A stretch of DNA of 64,000 bases from Microbacterium sp. AB (GCF_032878875.1 NZ_CP118157.1:3038001-3102000); one strand, 5' to 3'. Positions 23,896 through 33,176 are shown, counted from the stretch's first letter. Program-made: numbers and translations. The notes: a model not told the origin generated them from the letters alone.

Positions 23896-24716
23896 GCCGC
23901 CCGGGGACGTTCGGCGTCGACGAGAGCGGTCGCGATGTCGTGTGGGATCACTTCGCCGCGATGCACTCAGTGATTCAGGGAGCAACGCGCTCGGGCAAGT
24001 CAGTTCTGGCGTATGCGGTTCTGGCCGATGCCGCTCGTGACCCTCGCATCCGGGTCGTGGGCGTAGACCCGTCCGGGTTGCTCCTGGCTCCGCATCGACG
24101 GGGCGACGATGACGCGCTGATCCACCTCGGAACGGCTGACCCGGAGGCGGCCTGCCAGGTGGTCGAGCGCTTGGTCCGGATGATGGACAAGCGCATCCGC
24201 ATTCTGCTTGAACGCGGGTTGGACTCGGTGCCGAAGTATGTTCATCGTCGCGCGTTTCCTCTGTTCTTAATCGTGTTCGAGGAACTGCCCGCGATCCTGT
24301 CGTGGCTCGACGGTGAGGATCAGGGGCGTAAGCCTGGCGAGAAGTTCGCGCCGCGTATGCGTCTGGCGATGGGGCGGCTGCTCAGGGAGTCCGCGAAAGC
24401 CGGGATGCGCGTATCGCCGGTCCTCATCCAGCGGGCCGAGGTCGCGAACCTCCCAGAGCGTGCGCAGTACGCCCGTCGCGTGTCAATGAGAGTTGACAAC
24501 AGGGCGAGCGTCGAACTGCTCATGGAGCTGGCGACTCCCGAGGACGTCGACCGGATCATGGGTCTGCGTCTGGGCCAGGGTGTGATCCATGAGGCGGGCG
24601 AGCCGCTGCGCTACTTCCGCGCTGACTATCTCGAGTACGCCGACTATCGCGCTGCGGTGCTGGCTGCTCGTGCGGGCGATCCCAGGCGGGAGGTGGTCAG
24701 CGATGGGGCGGCGTGA
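23892..24716 (+). CDS. FtsK/SpoIIIE-type DNA translocase (TraB/TraSA-like)
   Basis: A 274-residue P-loop ATPase with Walker A QGATRSGKS near residue 29, a hydrophobic Walker B-like strand FLIVFEELPAIL near residue 127, and the FtsK features RLLRESAKAGMRVSPVLIQRAEVANLP and RVSMRVDNRASVELLM. AICEs use one such hexameric translocase to move double-stranded DNA between cells. At 274 residues it is shorter than many TraB proteins and lacks an N-terminal membrane domain, so the adjacent membrane proteins may recruit it. Coupled upstream by ATGA; the following gene overlaps it by 14 bp. Confidence 0.88.
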   Translation: MSRPGTFGVDESGRDVVWDHFAAMHSVIQGATRSGKSVLAYAVLADAARDPRIRVVGVDPSGLLLAPHRRGDDDALIHLGTADPEAACQVVERLVRMMDKRIRILLERGLDSVPKYVHRRAFPLFLIVFEELPAILSWLDGEDQGRKPGEKFAPRMRLAMGRLLRESAKAGMRVSPVLIQRAEVANLPERAQYARRVSMRVDNRASVELLMELATPEDVDRIMGLRLGQGVIHEAGEPLRYFRADYLEYADYRAAVLAARAGDPRREVVSDGAA

Positions 24717-24876
24717 GCGGTTGCAGCGGCTGGATGACGAGATAGCGGCGTTCGAGAAGCGGGCAATCGGCCTGGCCATGACGGGGCGGTGGACGGCTGA
24801 GCATGACACGCAGTTGGGCGCCCTCTACGCCGAGCGTCGGGGTCTGCACGACGAGAAGGGAAGCGACGATGAGTAA
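24703..24876 (+). CDS. Small hypothetical AICE protein
   Basis: A 57-residue charged helical protein (MGRRERLQRLDDEIAAFEKR ... LGALYAERRGLHDEKGSDDE). It overlaps the end of the translocase gene by 14 bp and the start of the excisionase gene by 8 bp. Its leucine/charge spacing suggests a short coiled coil. Overlaps on both sides and conserved operon direction support expression. No function assigned. Confidence 0.6.
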   Translation: MGRRERLQRLDDEIAAFEKRAIGLAMTGRWTAEHDTQLGALYAERRGLHDEKGSDDE

Positions 24877-25063
24877 GACGATGGATACGCCGCTCTGGTA
24901 CACCGAGGCCGAGCTCGCGGAGCTCATGCGTGTGCACCCGTCCACGATCTCGCGGAAGGTGAGGGCAGGAACGTTCCCGATCACTCCGCTCGTGGTCGGC
25001 GCGCGACGGGTCTACGCCGTTGCGGATGTGCACCGGCTCGCGGGGCTGAGCATTGAGCATTGA
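24869..25063 (+). CDS. xis: Excisionase (Xis), HTH DNA-binding protein
   Basis: A 64-residue protein with LWYTEAELAELMRVHPSTIS, RKVRAGTFPITPLVVGARRV and YAVADVHRLAGLS, the winged HTH of Xis/AlpA-type factors and clearly related to the excisionase at 16967-17176. It overlaps the integrase gene by 11 bp. Xis directs the integrase toward excision of the element from tRNA-Ser. Confidence 0.85.
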   Translation: MSKTMDTPLWYTEAELAELMRVHPSTISRKVRAGTFPITPLVVGARRVYAVADVHRLAGLSIEH

Positions 25064-26225
25064 GCGTCGAGAGACAGCCTCCGGCGTTCGCTGGCGGGTT
25101 CGGCTTCATGCGGGTGGCCGGGTCGTGGCCGATAAGACGTTCACGACCCGGCGTGCCGCTGAGGCATTCGAACGCCAGCAGAAGGAGGCGTTGCATGGTG
25201 GCGGCTTCGTCTCGCCTCAGCAGCAGCGAACACCGGTGTCTGAGGTCGTTACTGCCTTCCTCGACGCTCGATCCGGTCAGGTCGCTCCGCACACACTTCG
25301 CACGGATCGGGACAACCTGGCGGCACTGCCTGGCAAGTTCCTTGCGCGCCCTATCGGCTCGGTGACCGAAGCGGACGTGTTGGCGCTGCTCACCGATCTG
25401 CTCGGCTCTCGCGCTCATTCGACGGTTGCGCGGATTCGCACCACGCTCTCGGCATTGTGGTCGTGGGCGGTGCGGGAGAGGTTCACGCCGACGAATGCGG
25501 TTCGTGGTGTGCGGATGCCTTCTGGTGCCGTGCAGGCTCATGAAGGTGCGCCGCTGACGCCCTTGATCCTCGCTGCGGTTCTCGATGCGCAGCGGAGTCG
25601 TTCGCCGCATGGTGCGCTCATCACCGAGTGGCTGAGCCTCACAGGCCTGCGCTGGTCTGAGTTGCGGGCGCTGCGCGTCGGTGATCTGCAAGACGTGCCG
25701 TTTCCTGCCGTGCGTGTGCTCCGGGCAGCCAGCGACGGCTATGCGGAGAAGTCGCCCAAGACTGCCAGGGGTCGCCGTACTGTGCCGCTCGTGTCTCGTG
25801 CTCACGAGATTGCGAAGGCGTGGGCGGCGGGTAAGGGGCCAGGGGATTACCTCGCGTCGAGCGCCACCGGCCTGCAACTGAGGGGCACCTACTTTCGCCG
25901 TGCGGTCGCGTGGACAACGACGTCCCCCGATCACACCATTCACGATCTGCGGCACTACGCAGCATCGACATGGCTGCGCCAGGGCATCCCGATCAACCAG
26001 GTTGCGGCCTGGCTCGGGGATGACCCGCGCACCGTTCTGCGCGTGTACGCACACGTTCTCGGGGAAGCTCAGGACATGGAGGCTCTGCGCCGCCTGAACG
26101 CTTCACTCCCCTCTCACTCCCCTGATACCGCGCCGGAAACCGAGTCAGGGGAAGGAGGGAAGGTCGGAAGAACCCGGAAAATGGGTTCTGACCAGGGAAA
26201 AACTGGCGGAGACGGAGGGATTTGA
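25053..26225 (+). CDS. int: Tyrosine site-specific integrase of the AICE
   Basis: A 390-residue tyrosine recombinase. The N-terminal part (MSIERRETASGVRWRVRLHA) is an AP2-like arm-binding domain; a SAM-like core-binding domain follows (APHTLRTDRDNLAALPGKFL ... TVARIRTTLSALWSWAVRE). Catalytic residues: Arg in GLRWSELRAL, Lys near EKSPKTARGRRTVPL, the HDLRHYAAS box, His/Trp region AAWLGDDPRT and the nucleophilic Tyr in VLRVYAHVLG. The start is TTG at 25053, inside the xis gene. Its last codons (TGGDGGI and the stop) lie within the att core and so within the 3' end of the opposite-strand tRNA-Ser gene. It integrates the element into that tRNA. Confidence 0.93.
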   Translation: MSIERRETASGVRWRVRLHAGGRVVADKTFTTRRAAEAFERQQKEALHGGGFVSPQQQRTPVSEVVTAFLDARSGQVAPHTLRTDRDNLAALPGKFLARPIGSVTEADVLALLTDLLGSRAHSTVARIRTTLSALWSWAVRERFTPTNAVRGVRMPSGAVQAHEGAPLTPLILAAVLDAQRSRSPHGALITEWLSLTGLRWSELRALRVGDLQDVPFPAVRVLRAASDGYAEKSPKTARGRRTVPLVSRAHEIAKAWAAGKGPGDYLASSATGLQLRGTYFRRAVAWTTTSPDHTIHDLRHYAASTWLRQGIPINQVAAWLGDDPRTVLRVYAHVLGEAQDMEALRRLNASLPSHSPDTAPETESGEGGKVGRTRKMGSDQGKTGGDGGI

Positions 26226-26295
26226 ACCCTCGGTCCCCGTGAGGGGACTCCACCTTAGCAGGGTGGTGCACTAGGCCTGACTATGCGACGTCTCC
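26204..26295 (-). tRNA. tRNA-Ser (GCT anticodon), host of the integrated elements
   Basis: The minus strand folds as a 92-nt class II tRNA with acceptor GGAGACG/CGTCTCC, anticodon loop CTGCTAA (GCT at 26257-26259), a long variable arm and a T-arm with GTTCAAA. CCA is encoded at 26204-26206. The 3' part from the anticodon loop onward is the 57-bp att core duplicated at 18330. Confidence 0.93.
26205..26261. repeat. attR: 57-bp att core within tRNA-Ser(GCT)
   Basis: Identical over 57 bp to 18330-18386. It covers the 3' half of the intact tRNA and the last 21 bp of the integrase gene including its stop. Crossover within this core keeps both tRNA and integrase ends intact. Confidence 0.9.
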
Positions 26296-26401
26296 AAGCT
26301 CCTGCACGCAGGCGCTTCCTCCGATGATAACGGGTCGCGCGCGGTCCGACGAATCCCGAGGCGCCGGGCACGTCGCGTGCGGCACAGGCCACTCGAACGG
26401 G

Positions 26402-27688
26402 TCAGCCGGCGCCGTTCGAGCAGGTCACCTGGTCCGCGTTCGTGCCATGGATGTTCGAGCCGAGCTCGCCACTCGTGTCGGTCTCGGTCGGGGTCGGCGT
26501 CTCGGTGGCCGACTCGTCGACGGGAGCCTCCGTATCCTCCGGCGCCGGGGTCTCCTCGCCCTCGGCGAGGATCGCGCCGTCGCCCGTGTCGCCGGTCAGC
26601 TCGAGCGGGACGTTCTGCTCGAGCGCGGCCCACAGCGCCTCGGCCGAGGCGTAGTCCGGCGCGACGCGGTTCGAGTCGTACGGGTCGTCCACGACGGGAT
26701 ACTGCACGAACGTGAACTCCTCGAGCGGCACGTCGGAGGCGGCCATCGCCATCTGCACCAGGGTGACGGGGTTCGTCAGGCTCGACGTCGGGTCGACGTT
26801 CTCGAGCGTCGTGCGCGCGAGCGTGAGCAGAGTGCCGGGGTTCGTGAGCACCTCTTCGCTCGTCAGCTTGCGCGCGAGGGAGGACATGTAGACCTGCTGG
26901 TTGCTGATGCGATTGAGGTCGCTGCCGCCAACCCCGTAGCGCGTGCGCAGGAACTGCAGCGCGTCGACTCCGACGAGGGTGTGCTCCCCCGGGTCGAGCG
27001 CCAGGCCCGTGTGGTCGTCGTAGATGCCGTCGCCGCCGACGCACACGTCGACGCCGCCGATGGCGTTCGTGATCTCGATCACGCCACCCCAGGTGATCGT
27101 CGCGCCGTAGTCGATCGTCTGACCGCTGAGCTCCTCGACGGTCTTCACGATGCAGCCCAGGTCTCCTCGGTAGTACGCCTGGTTGAGCTGGCTGTACGAC
27201 GACGCCGACGTGACGTTGCCCTCCGGATCGGTGCACTCGGGAGCCGACGACATGAGGTCGCGCGGAAAGCTCACCACCGTGACACGACGCGGCTCGGGCG
27301 AGATGTGCACGAGCATGTTGACGTCGTTGAGCACCCCCACGCGGGAGTCCTCCTGGACATCCGACCCCTCGGGGCACCGCCCTCCGAAGTACTGCCGGTA
27401 CTCCTCCTCGCACGCGTCGAGGCCCGCGAAGAGGATGTTCACGCCCTCGTTGTCGAGCGCGCCGATGTCGGGCGGAGCGGCCTCCTGCCCTTCGAGCACG
27501 ACGGCGTCCGCCGAGAACGTCGATCCGAAGTCGTACGCCGCGTACGCCGTCACGCCGAGCGCGCTCACGAGGACGACGGAGACCGCGACGCCGAGCACAC
27601 GCAGGAGCTGGCGGACGGGGCCGGGGGACGACAGCCGGCCGTGCCGGGCGATCGTGCGGCGCGCGGCGCGCTTCGGGGTGTCGCTCAA
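26402..27688 (-). CDS. LytR-CpsA-Psr (LCP) family cell-wall glycopolymer ligase
   Basis: A 428-residue membrane-anchored protein: Arg-rich cytoplasmic tail, one membrane helix (residues 31-52, LGVAVSVVLVSALGVTAYAA), then an LCP domain with DVNMLVHISPEPRRVTVVSF and PRDLM, INQAYY-like QLNQAYYRGD, TITWGGVIEITNAIGGVDVC, and the catalytic-site arginines in LQFLRTRYGVGGSDLNRISN. The C-terminal tail is Pro/Thr/Glu-rich with a final Cys. LCP enzymes attach teichoic-acid-like or arabinogalactan-type polymers to peptidoglycan outside the membrane. The TTG start at 27688 has AGAGGA six bases upstream. Confidence 0.9.
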   Translation of the reverse strand: MSDTPKRAARRTIARHGRLSSPGPVRQLLRVLGVAVSVVLVSALGVTAYAAYDFGSTFSADAVVLEGQEAAPPDIGALDNEGVNILFAGLDACEEEYRQYFGGRCPEGSDVQEDSRVGVLNDVNMLVHISPEPRRVTVVSFPRDLMSSAPECTDPEGNVTSASSYSQLNQAYYRGDLGCIVKTVEELSGQTIDYGATITWGGVIEITNAIGGVDVCVGGDGIYDDHTGLALDPGEHTLVGVDALQFLRTRYGVGGSDLNRISNQQVYMSSLARKLTSEEVLTNPGTLLTLARTTLENVDPTSSLTNPVTLVQMAMAASDVPLEEFTFVQYPVVDDPYDSNRVAPDYASAEALWAALEQNVPLELTGDTGDGAILAEGEETPAPEDTEAPVDESATETPTPTETDTSGELGSNIHGTNADQVTCSNGAG

Positions 27689-27756
27689 CTCGGGTCCTCT
27701 CGGGCCGGGACTTCTTCAGACCGCCTCCTGAGGATGCGACGCACGCGCCCCATCCG

Positions 27757-27841
27757 CGGAGGGTGTGGGATTCGAACCCACGGGGCATTTCTGCCCACCG
27801 GTTTTCAAGACCGGATCCTTCGGCCGCTCGGACAACCCTCC
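27757..27841 (-). tRNA. tRNA-Ser (TGA anticodon)
   Basis: An 85-nt class II tRNA on the minus strand: acceptor GGAGGGT/ACCCTCC, anticodon loop CTTGAAA (TGA), long variable arm, T-arm GTTCGAATC. CCA is not encoded. It lies between the LCP gene and a HAD phosphatase gene, all in the same direction. Confidence 0.93.
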
Positions 27842-27938
27842 GTGCCCGCGGCTGCCCGCGGACTGGCGACGAGTCTAGTCGACCGATCCACCCGCTATTG
27901 TCCGCACGGAGCCTGGACGAGCCCTGTCAGCGCCTGCC

Positions 27939-28787
27939 TCAGACGATCGTCGACGTCGCGACCCCGAGCTTCGAGAGCGCCGCCGCGACGCCCCCTCCCT
28001 CGACCGAGAGCGTGAGCTGCGTCGCGTACTGCTGGACCTCCAGCGGAGCCTGGCCCATCACGACGGCCTCACCGCCGCCCTCTCGCGCCCACTCCAGCAT
28101 CTGCACGTCGTTCCGCCCGTCGCCCATGACGACGATGCGCGCAGGATCGAGCTCCAGCCAGGCGCGCACCTTCTCGAGCGCCGTCGCCTTGTTGACGCCC
28201 TGAGGGGCGATGTCGAGCCACGCCGACCATCCGACCGCGTAGGTGACCTGCTGCAGCCCCATCCGCTCGACGAAGGCGTTGAACTCGTCGCCGTCGTGCT
28301 CGGGCGAGACGACCACGACGCGGGTGACCTGGATGCCGAGCATCTCGTCGAAGGCGACGTGCCGGGCGCCGGGACGGTTGAGGTCCCAGTCGTCCATGTA
28401 GTGCGTGAAGAGCCGCGTGCCGTCGGCGAGCTCGACCATGTAGCTCGCGCCGGGGAGATGCTCGCGGACGAAGCTCAGGACCTCCGTGGCGTCGAAGGTC
28501 TCGGTCGTGTGGCGGGCGTAGCCGCTCGGCTCGTCCTCGTCGCGCGACATGATCGTCGCGCCGTTCGCGCACACGACGTACGGAGGCAGGAGCCCCAGCC
28601 GGCTCAGGACGGGATGCGTGGACTCCCAGCTCCGGCCCGTCGAGAGCGTCACGATGTGCCCGCGGGCGACGGCCTCGGAGACGGCCTCTTCGACGCCGGG
28701 GCTGAACGAGTTGTCCTCGAGCAGCACGGTGCCGTCGATGTCGAGCGCGATGAGCAGGCGTTCGGCCTCGGAGACGGGGAGCGTCAC
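27939..28787 (-). CDS. HAD-superfamily phosphatase (Cof type, IIB)
   Basis: A 282-residue hydrolase with HAD motif [10 protein letters not shown], motif II LSTGRSW, the motif III lysine in [11 protein letters not shown] and motif [14 protein letters not shown]. The C2B cap lies between, as in Cof/YidA-type sugar-phosphate phosphatases. The GTG start at 28787 overlaps the serS stop, so it is the second gene of a serS operon. The substrate is probably a phosphosugar or cofactor phosphate and cannot be specified. Confidence 0.88.
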   Translation of the reverse strand: MTLPVSEAERLLIALDIDGTVLLEDNSFSPGVEEAVSEAVARGHIVTLSTGRSWESTHPVLSRLGLLPPYVVCANGATIMSRDEDEPSGYARHTTETFDATEVLSFVREHLPGASYMVELADGTRLFTHYMDDWDLNRPGARHVAFDEMLGIQVTRVVVVSPEHDGDEFNAFVERMGLQQVTYAVGWSAWLDIAPQGVNKATALEKVRAWLELDPARIVVMGDGRNDVQMLEWAREGGGEAVVMGQAPLEVQQYATQLTLSVEGGGVAAALSKLGVATSTIV

Positions 28788-30064
28788 GCGATCGGCTCCA
28801 GCGTCTCGAGCCCGCCGAGATACGGCCGCAGGGCCTCGGGGACGACGACCGACCCGTCCGCGCGCTGGTGCGTCTCGAGGAGCGCGACGATCCACCGGGT
28901 CGTCGCGAGCGTGCCGTTGAGCGTCGCGACGGGCTGCGTCCTCCCGTCGTCCGGACGGTGACGGATATCGAGACGGCGCGCCTGGTAGGTGGTGCAGTTC
29001 GACGTCGACGTCAGCTCCCGGTACGCGTTCTGCGTCGGCACCCACGCCTCGGTGTCGTACTTGCGCGCGGCACTCGATCCGAGATCGCCCGCGGCGACGT
29101 CGATCACGCGGTACGCGAGCCCGAGCGACTGCAGCATTTGCTCCTCGATCGCGAGGAGGCGCTCGTGCTCGGCCTCCGCGTCCTCCGGCGCGGTGTACAC
29201 GAACATCTCGAGCTTGTTGAACTGGTGCACGCGGATGATGCCGCGGGTGTCCTTGCCGTGCGACCCGGCCTCGCGGCGGTAGCAGGTCGACCATCCGGCG
29301 TAGCGCAGCGGGCCGTCCTTCAGGTCGACGATCTCGTCCTTGTGGTAGCCGGCGAGCGCGACCTCGCTCGTGCCGACGAGGTAGAGGTCGTCCTCCTCGA
29401 GCCGGTAGATCTCGTCGGCGTGCGCGCCGAGGAAGCCCGTCCCGGCCATGATGTCGGGGCGCACGAGCGTCGGCGTGATCATGGGCGTGAAGCCGTGCTC
29501 GAGCGCCGTGTTCAGGGCGTAGTTCATGAGCGCGAGCTCGAGGCGGGCGCCGACGCCCTTGAGGAAGTAGAACCGCGCGCCCGAGACCTTCGCGCCGCGC
29601 TCCATGTCGATCGCGCCGAGCCTCTCGCCGAGCGCGAGGTGGTCGAGCGGCCCGTCCGGGAACGACGCCGGGTCGAACGTCGGCACCTCGCCCACGCGAC
29701 GCAGCTCGACGAAGTCGTCCTCGCCGCCTGCGGGCACGCCGTCGATCACGACGTTCTGGATGGCGTCGATCGCGGTGCGGTAGGCCGCCTCGGCGTCGTT
29801 CGCGGCCTGCTGTGCGGCCTTGACGCGCTCGGAGAGCTCCTTGACCTGCGCGACGAGGGCGGGCTTGTCCTCCTTGGGCGCCTTCGCCACCGTCTTGCCG
29901 AACGCGTTCTGCTCGGCGCGCAGCTCCTCGAAGGCGGTGATCGCCGCGCGACGGGCCGCGTCGGCGGCGACCGCGTCGTCGACCGTGTCGGGCGAGTTGC
30001 CGCGCGCGACCTGAGAACGCCTGATGAGCTCGGGGTCTTCGCGGAGGAGTACGGGGTCGATCAC
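28784..30064 (-). CDS. serS: Seryl-tRNA synthetase
   Basis: A 426-residue class II synthetase, normal in length. It begins [20 protein letters not shown], has the long N-terminal coiled-coil arm (residues ~30-100) that reads the tRNA-Ser variable arm, and motif regions [39 protein letters not shown] (motif 2) and [19 protein letters not shown] near the C-terminus (motif 3 region). It charges tRNA-Ser, two of whose genes lie nearby. The downstream HAD gene overlaps by four bases. Confidence 0.96.
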   Translation of the reverse strand: MIDPVLLREDPELIRRSQVARGNSPDTVDDAVAADAARRAAITAFEELRAEQNAFGKTVAKAPKEDKPALVAQVKELSERVKAAQQAANDAEAAYRTAIDAIQNVVIDGVPAGGEDDFVELRRVGEVPTFDPASFPDGPLDHLALGERLGAIDMERGAKVSGARFYFLKGVGARLELALMNYALNTALEHGFTPMITPTLVRPDIMAGTGFLGAHADEIYRLEEDDLYLVGTSEVALAGYHKDEIVDLKDGPLRYAGWSTCYRREAGSHGKDTRGIIRVHQFNKLEMFVYTAPEDAEAEHERLLAIEEQMLQSLGLAYRVIDVAAGDLGSSAARKYDTEAWVPTQNAYRELTSTSNCTTYQARRLDIRHRPDDGRTQPVATLNGTLATTRWIVALLETHQRADGSVVVPEALRPYLGGLETLEPIA

Positions 30065-30155
30065 CCTACGAGTCTAGGCGTGTCGCGGCGAGCCCCCTCC
30101 GAGGCCGCCGCAGAGGAACGACCCGGGAGCGCGACCGCAGCCATAGAGTGTGAGG

Positions 30156-31154
30156 ATGACCGCGTCCGTCGCTCCGGAGAAGCGGGCCGCGCTCGTCTAC
30201 AACCCGGCGAAGGTCGCGGATGCGGCGGCGCTGCGCACCTCGGTGACGGTCCGATCCGGCGAGGCCGGATGGAGCGCCCCGCTCCTGATCGAGACCTCGA
30301 TCGCGGATCCCGGCCAGGCCGCGACGCGGCGAGCGCTCGACGAGGGCGTCTCGGTCGTGCTCGTCGCCGGCGGAGACGGCACCGTGCGCGCCGTCTCCGA
30401 GGCGATGAACGGCACGGGCGTCGCGCTCGCGATCGTGCCGAGCGGGACGGGCAACCTGCTCGCACGCAATCTGCGCATCCCCCTCGCGAACCCGGACGAG
30501 ATGGTGCGAGCCGCGTTCCACGGCGACACCGTCGCCACCGACATCGGGATCGCCAGGTTCCGCCGCGCGAACGGGGACGTCGAGAAGCACGCCTTCGTCG
30601 TGATGGCGGGAATGGGCCTCGACGCCGCGATGATCGCCAACACCAACGCACGGCTCAAACGGCAGGTCGGATGGGTCGCCTACGTCGACGGCGCCGCGCG
30701 CTCCCTCCCGGGGGCCCGGCCGTTCCGGATCGTCTACCAGCTCGACGCCGGCCGGCTGCACTCCGCGACCGTGCAGAGCGTGCTCTTCGCGAACTGCGGG
30801 GCGCTGCCGGCCGGCATCGACCTGATCCCCGACGCCTCCCTCACCGACGGGCTCCTGGATGTGGCCGTGATCCAGCCGTCGGGCCCGTTCGGGTGGCTGG
30901 GCGTCTTCCGCAAGGTGTGGTGGGACAACTCCGTGCTGCGCCGCTCGCGTCTCGGCCGACGCGTGATCGAGCGCCGGAAGGACACGTCGGTGCGCTTCCT
31001 GCGGGGCGAGGCGATCGAGACGGCCTCGCCGGAACCGCAGCCCATCGAGCTCGACGGCGACGAGTTCGGGACCGCGACCCGGCTCTACTGCCGCATCGAG
31101 AAGGGCGGTCTCCTGCTGTCGGTCCCGAAGGGCCATCCCGCCGCACAGCTCTGA
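30156..31154 (+). CDS. Diacylglycerol kinase-family lipid kinase
   Basis: A 332-residue protein with the kinase catalytic signature VLVAGGDGTVRAVSEAMNG, the following AIVPSGTGNLLARNLRIPL, and a beta-rich C-terminal domain (MAGMGLDAAMIANTNARLKR, LDGDEFGTATRL). The N-terminal NPAK opens the nucleotide fold. It phosphorylates diacylglycerol, sphingoid bases or a related lipid at the inner membrane face. The ATG at 30156 is preferred to GTG 30150; no ribosome site is obvious, and a leaderless message with a CATAGA -10-like element just upstream is plausible. It converges on the cardiolipin synthase gene with a 17-bp gap. Confidence 0.87.
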   Translation: MTASVAPEKRAALVYNPAKVADAAALRTSVTVRSGEAGWSAPLLIETSIADPGQAATRRALDEGVSVVLVAGGDGTVRAVSEAMNGTGVALAIVPSGTGNLLARNLRIPLANPDEMVRAAFHGDTVATDIGIARFRRANGDVEKHAFVVMAGMGLDAAMIANTNARLKRQVGWVAYVDGAARSLPGARPFRIVYQLDAGRLHSATVQSVLFANCGALPAGIDLIPDASLTDGLLDVAVIQPSGPFGWLGVFRKVWWDNSVLRRSRLGRRVIERRKDTSVRFLRGEAIETASPEPQPIELDGDEFGTATRLYCRIEKGGLLLSVPKGHPAAQL

Positions 31155-31171
31155 ACGCCCCGCCGCGCGGC

Positions 31172-32632
31172 CTACTGCAGGGCGGAGGTCAGCCTCGCGA
31201 GGTTGTCGAGCACCTGCGTCCGGAACGGCCGGCGCACCCACTCCTCGAGATCCAGCCGCTTGCTCCGCGCCCGGTAGTCGTCCTCGACCCGGCGAAGCTG
31301 CTGCACGAACTCCTCGCCGCGCACAAGCAGCGACACCTCGAAGTTCAGGCCGAAGGAGCGCAGGTCCATGTTGCTCGATCCGATGACCGCGACCTCGTCG
31401 TCGACCGACAGCGTCTTCGTGTGCAGGATGTAGGGCTCGGGGAAGAGGTAGATCTTCACGCCGGCCTCGAGCAGCATCTCGTAGTAGCTGCGCTGGGCGT
31501 GGAAGACCATCGCCTGGTCGCTGATCTCGGAGACGAACAGCTCCACCCGCACGCCGCGAGAGACCGCCGCGCTGACCGCGAGCATGAGCGCCTCGTCGGG
31601 GACGAAGTACGGGCTGATCATGATGATCCGCCGTTGCGCGGCGTACATCAGCCCGAGGAACAGGCGCAGGTTGTTCTCGACCTCGAAGCCGGGACCGGAC
31701 GGCACGACCTGGCAGTCGAGATCCCCCGAGCCCGGCCCCATGTCCATCAGGTCGACGCCGCTCGGCGTCTGGGCGGTCTCGCTGTAGTAGTCGCTGAGGA
31801 AGACGGCGTCCACGCTGGAGACGACGGGGCCGTCCAGGCGCACCATGAGGTCGACCCACTGGAGGCCGCGCTTGATGTTCTTCTTGAGGTTGTAGCTCGC
31901 GTCGGTGACGTTCTGCGAGCCGAGATACGCGACCTCGCCGTCGACGACGAGCAGCTTGCGGTGGTTGCGCAGGTCCGGCCGCTGCCAGCGCCAGCTGAGC
32001 GGGCGGAGCGGAAGCAGATAGTGCCAGTCGGCGCCCATGCGCGTGAGTCGATCGCGCGTCCTGCGGTGGAACGGCTTGACGAGGTTCGCCCAGTGGTCCA
32101 TGAGCACGCGGACCTCGACTCCGCGAGCGCACGCGTCCTCCATCGCCACGAAGAAGCTCTCCGTGGAGGCGTCGGACTTCAGGATGTAGAACTCGACGTG
32201 GACGTAGCGATGCGCCCCGCGGATCGCCTCGGCCATCTCCTCGATGCTCTCCTGGTATCCCGTGATGAGGCGCACGCCGTTGTCGCCGGAGATCGGCAGT
32301 GCCCCGAGCTCGCGGTTCATCCGGACGAGCGAGGCGAACCACGCCGGCTCGTTCGGGCGCAGCGTGCCGCGCTCGAGACGCTCGTTCGCCTCGCGCAGCA
32401 CCTCGTTGATCTCGGACTGGATCCGGCGGCGCTTGCGCGGCAGGCGCGGGTTGCCGATGAGGAGGAACAGCAGCAGACCGGGGATCGGCATGAGGAAGAT
32501 CGCGAGCAGCCACGCCATCGCCGACGTCGGCTTGCGATTGCGCGGGATGGTGATGAGCGCGACGACGCGGATGATCGTGTCGACGACCGTGTACGCGCCG
32601 AGCCAGAATCCCGAGTTGAGCAGCCAGTCCAC
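31172..32632 (-). CDS. cls: Cardiolipin synthase (phospholipase D family)
   Basis: About 486 residues: two N-terminal membrane helices (GAYTVVDTIIRVVALITI; MAWLLAIFLMPIPGLLLFLL) and two PLD catalytic HKD motifs, NHRKLLVVDGEVAYLGSQN near residue 240 and HTKTLSVDDEVAVIGSSNMD near 425. The enzyme condenses two phosphatidylglycerols, or PG with another phospholipid, into cardiolipin. I chose the GTG at 32632 because AGAGGG lies at the right distance; a GTG at 32656 would add eight residues but has no ribosome site. Confidence 0.92.
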   Translation of the reverse strand: MDWLLNSGFWLGAYTVVDTIIRVVALITIPRNRKPTSAMAWLLAIFLMPIPGLLLFLLIGNPRLPRKRRRIQSEINEVLREANERLERGTLRPNEPAWFASLVRMNRELGALPISGDNGVRLITGYQESIEEMAEAIRGAHRYVHVEFYILKSDASTESFFVAMEDACARGVEVRVLMDHWANLVKPFHRRTRDRLTRMGADWHYLLPLRPLSWRWQRPDLRNHRKLLVVDGEVAYLGSQNVTDASYNLKKNIKRGLQWVDLMVRLDGPVVSSVDAVFLSDYYSETAQTPSGVDLMDMGPGSGDLDCQVVPSGPGFEVENNLRLFLGLMYAAQRRIIMISPYFVPDEALMLAVSAAVSRGVRVELFVSEISDQAMVFHAQRSYYEMLLEAGVKIYLFPEPYILHTKTLSVDDEVAVIGSSNMDLRSFGLNFEVSLLVRGEEFVQQLRRVEDDYRARSKRLDLEEWVRRPFRTQVLDNLARLTSALQ

Positions 32633-32712
32633 GCGGTCCCTCTCGTCGTTCCCCACAGCCTAGCGAAATGCGCGGGGCGACCGTCCGGGGCGCGGCGCGA
32701 TCGGCTGCCGGC

Positions 32713-33165
32713 TCACGCCCGCTGGCGTACGCCCCGCGTCAGTGCGAGACCGAGGGCGAGCATGGCGACCGCGAGCCCGAGGTGCAGCCAGTTGTCCGCT
32801 CCATTGAGCGGCACGAAGTTCGCCGCGTGGTCGTGCGGGACGACGAGCCCGTAGACCCAGAGCACCGCGTAGATGATCCCGCCGACGACGAGGTAGCCGC
32901 GCGCCCCCGACACGGAGCCCGCGAGCGCGAGGCCCGCGATCCCGAACAGGAGGTGCACGATGTTGTGCAGGATCGACACCTGGAAGATGCCCAGGAGCAT
33001 GGCCCCCGACGTGTGGCTCGCGAACTCGATCGCGCCGATGTCGCTCGTGAGCCCCGGGATGAATCCCGCGATCCCCACGAGGAGGAACACGACGCCGAAC
33101 AGGATCGACACCTTCTGCACCGCCGATGCGCCGTAGCCGGTCCGTCTCTCTGCTGTGCTGCTCAT
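32713..33165 (-). CDS. DUF4383 membrane protein
   Basis: A 150-residue protein with four membrane segments (VSILFGVVFLLVGIAGFIPG, LHNIVHLLFGIAGLALAGSV, YLVVGGIIYAVLWVYGLVVP, WLHLGLAVAMLALGLALTRG). The HN-HLLFG and ADNWLH patterns are typical of actinobacterial DUF4383 proteins, which are of unknown function. A purine-rich GGGGAAGGG ribosome site precedes the ATG at 33165, and three 24-bp tandem repeats lie just upstream. Confidence 0.85.
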   Translation of the reverse strand: MSSTAERRTGYGASAVQKVSILFGVVFLLVGIAGFIPGLTSDIGAIEFASHTSGAMLLGIFQVSILHNIVHLLFGIAGLALAGSVSGARGYLVVGGIIYAVLWVYGLVVPHDHAANFVPLNGADNWLHLGLAVAMLALGLALTRGVRQRA

Positions 33166-33176
33166 TTCCCTTCCCC

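Noticed and set aside
28868..32854. 1328-codon plus-strand open frame
   Set aside because: It is antisense to serS and cls and in another frame of the lipid-kinase gene; composition is repetitive Arg/Ala/Glu and no domain is visible.
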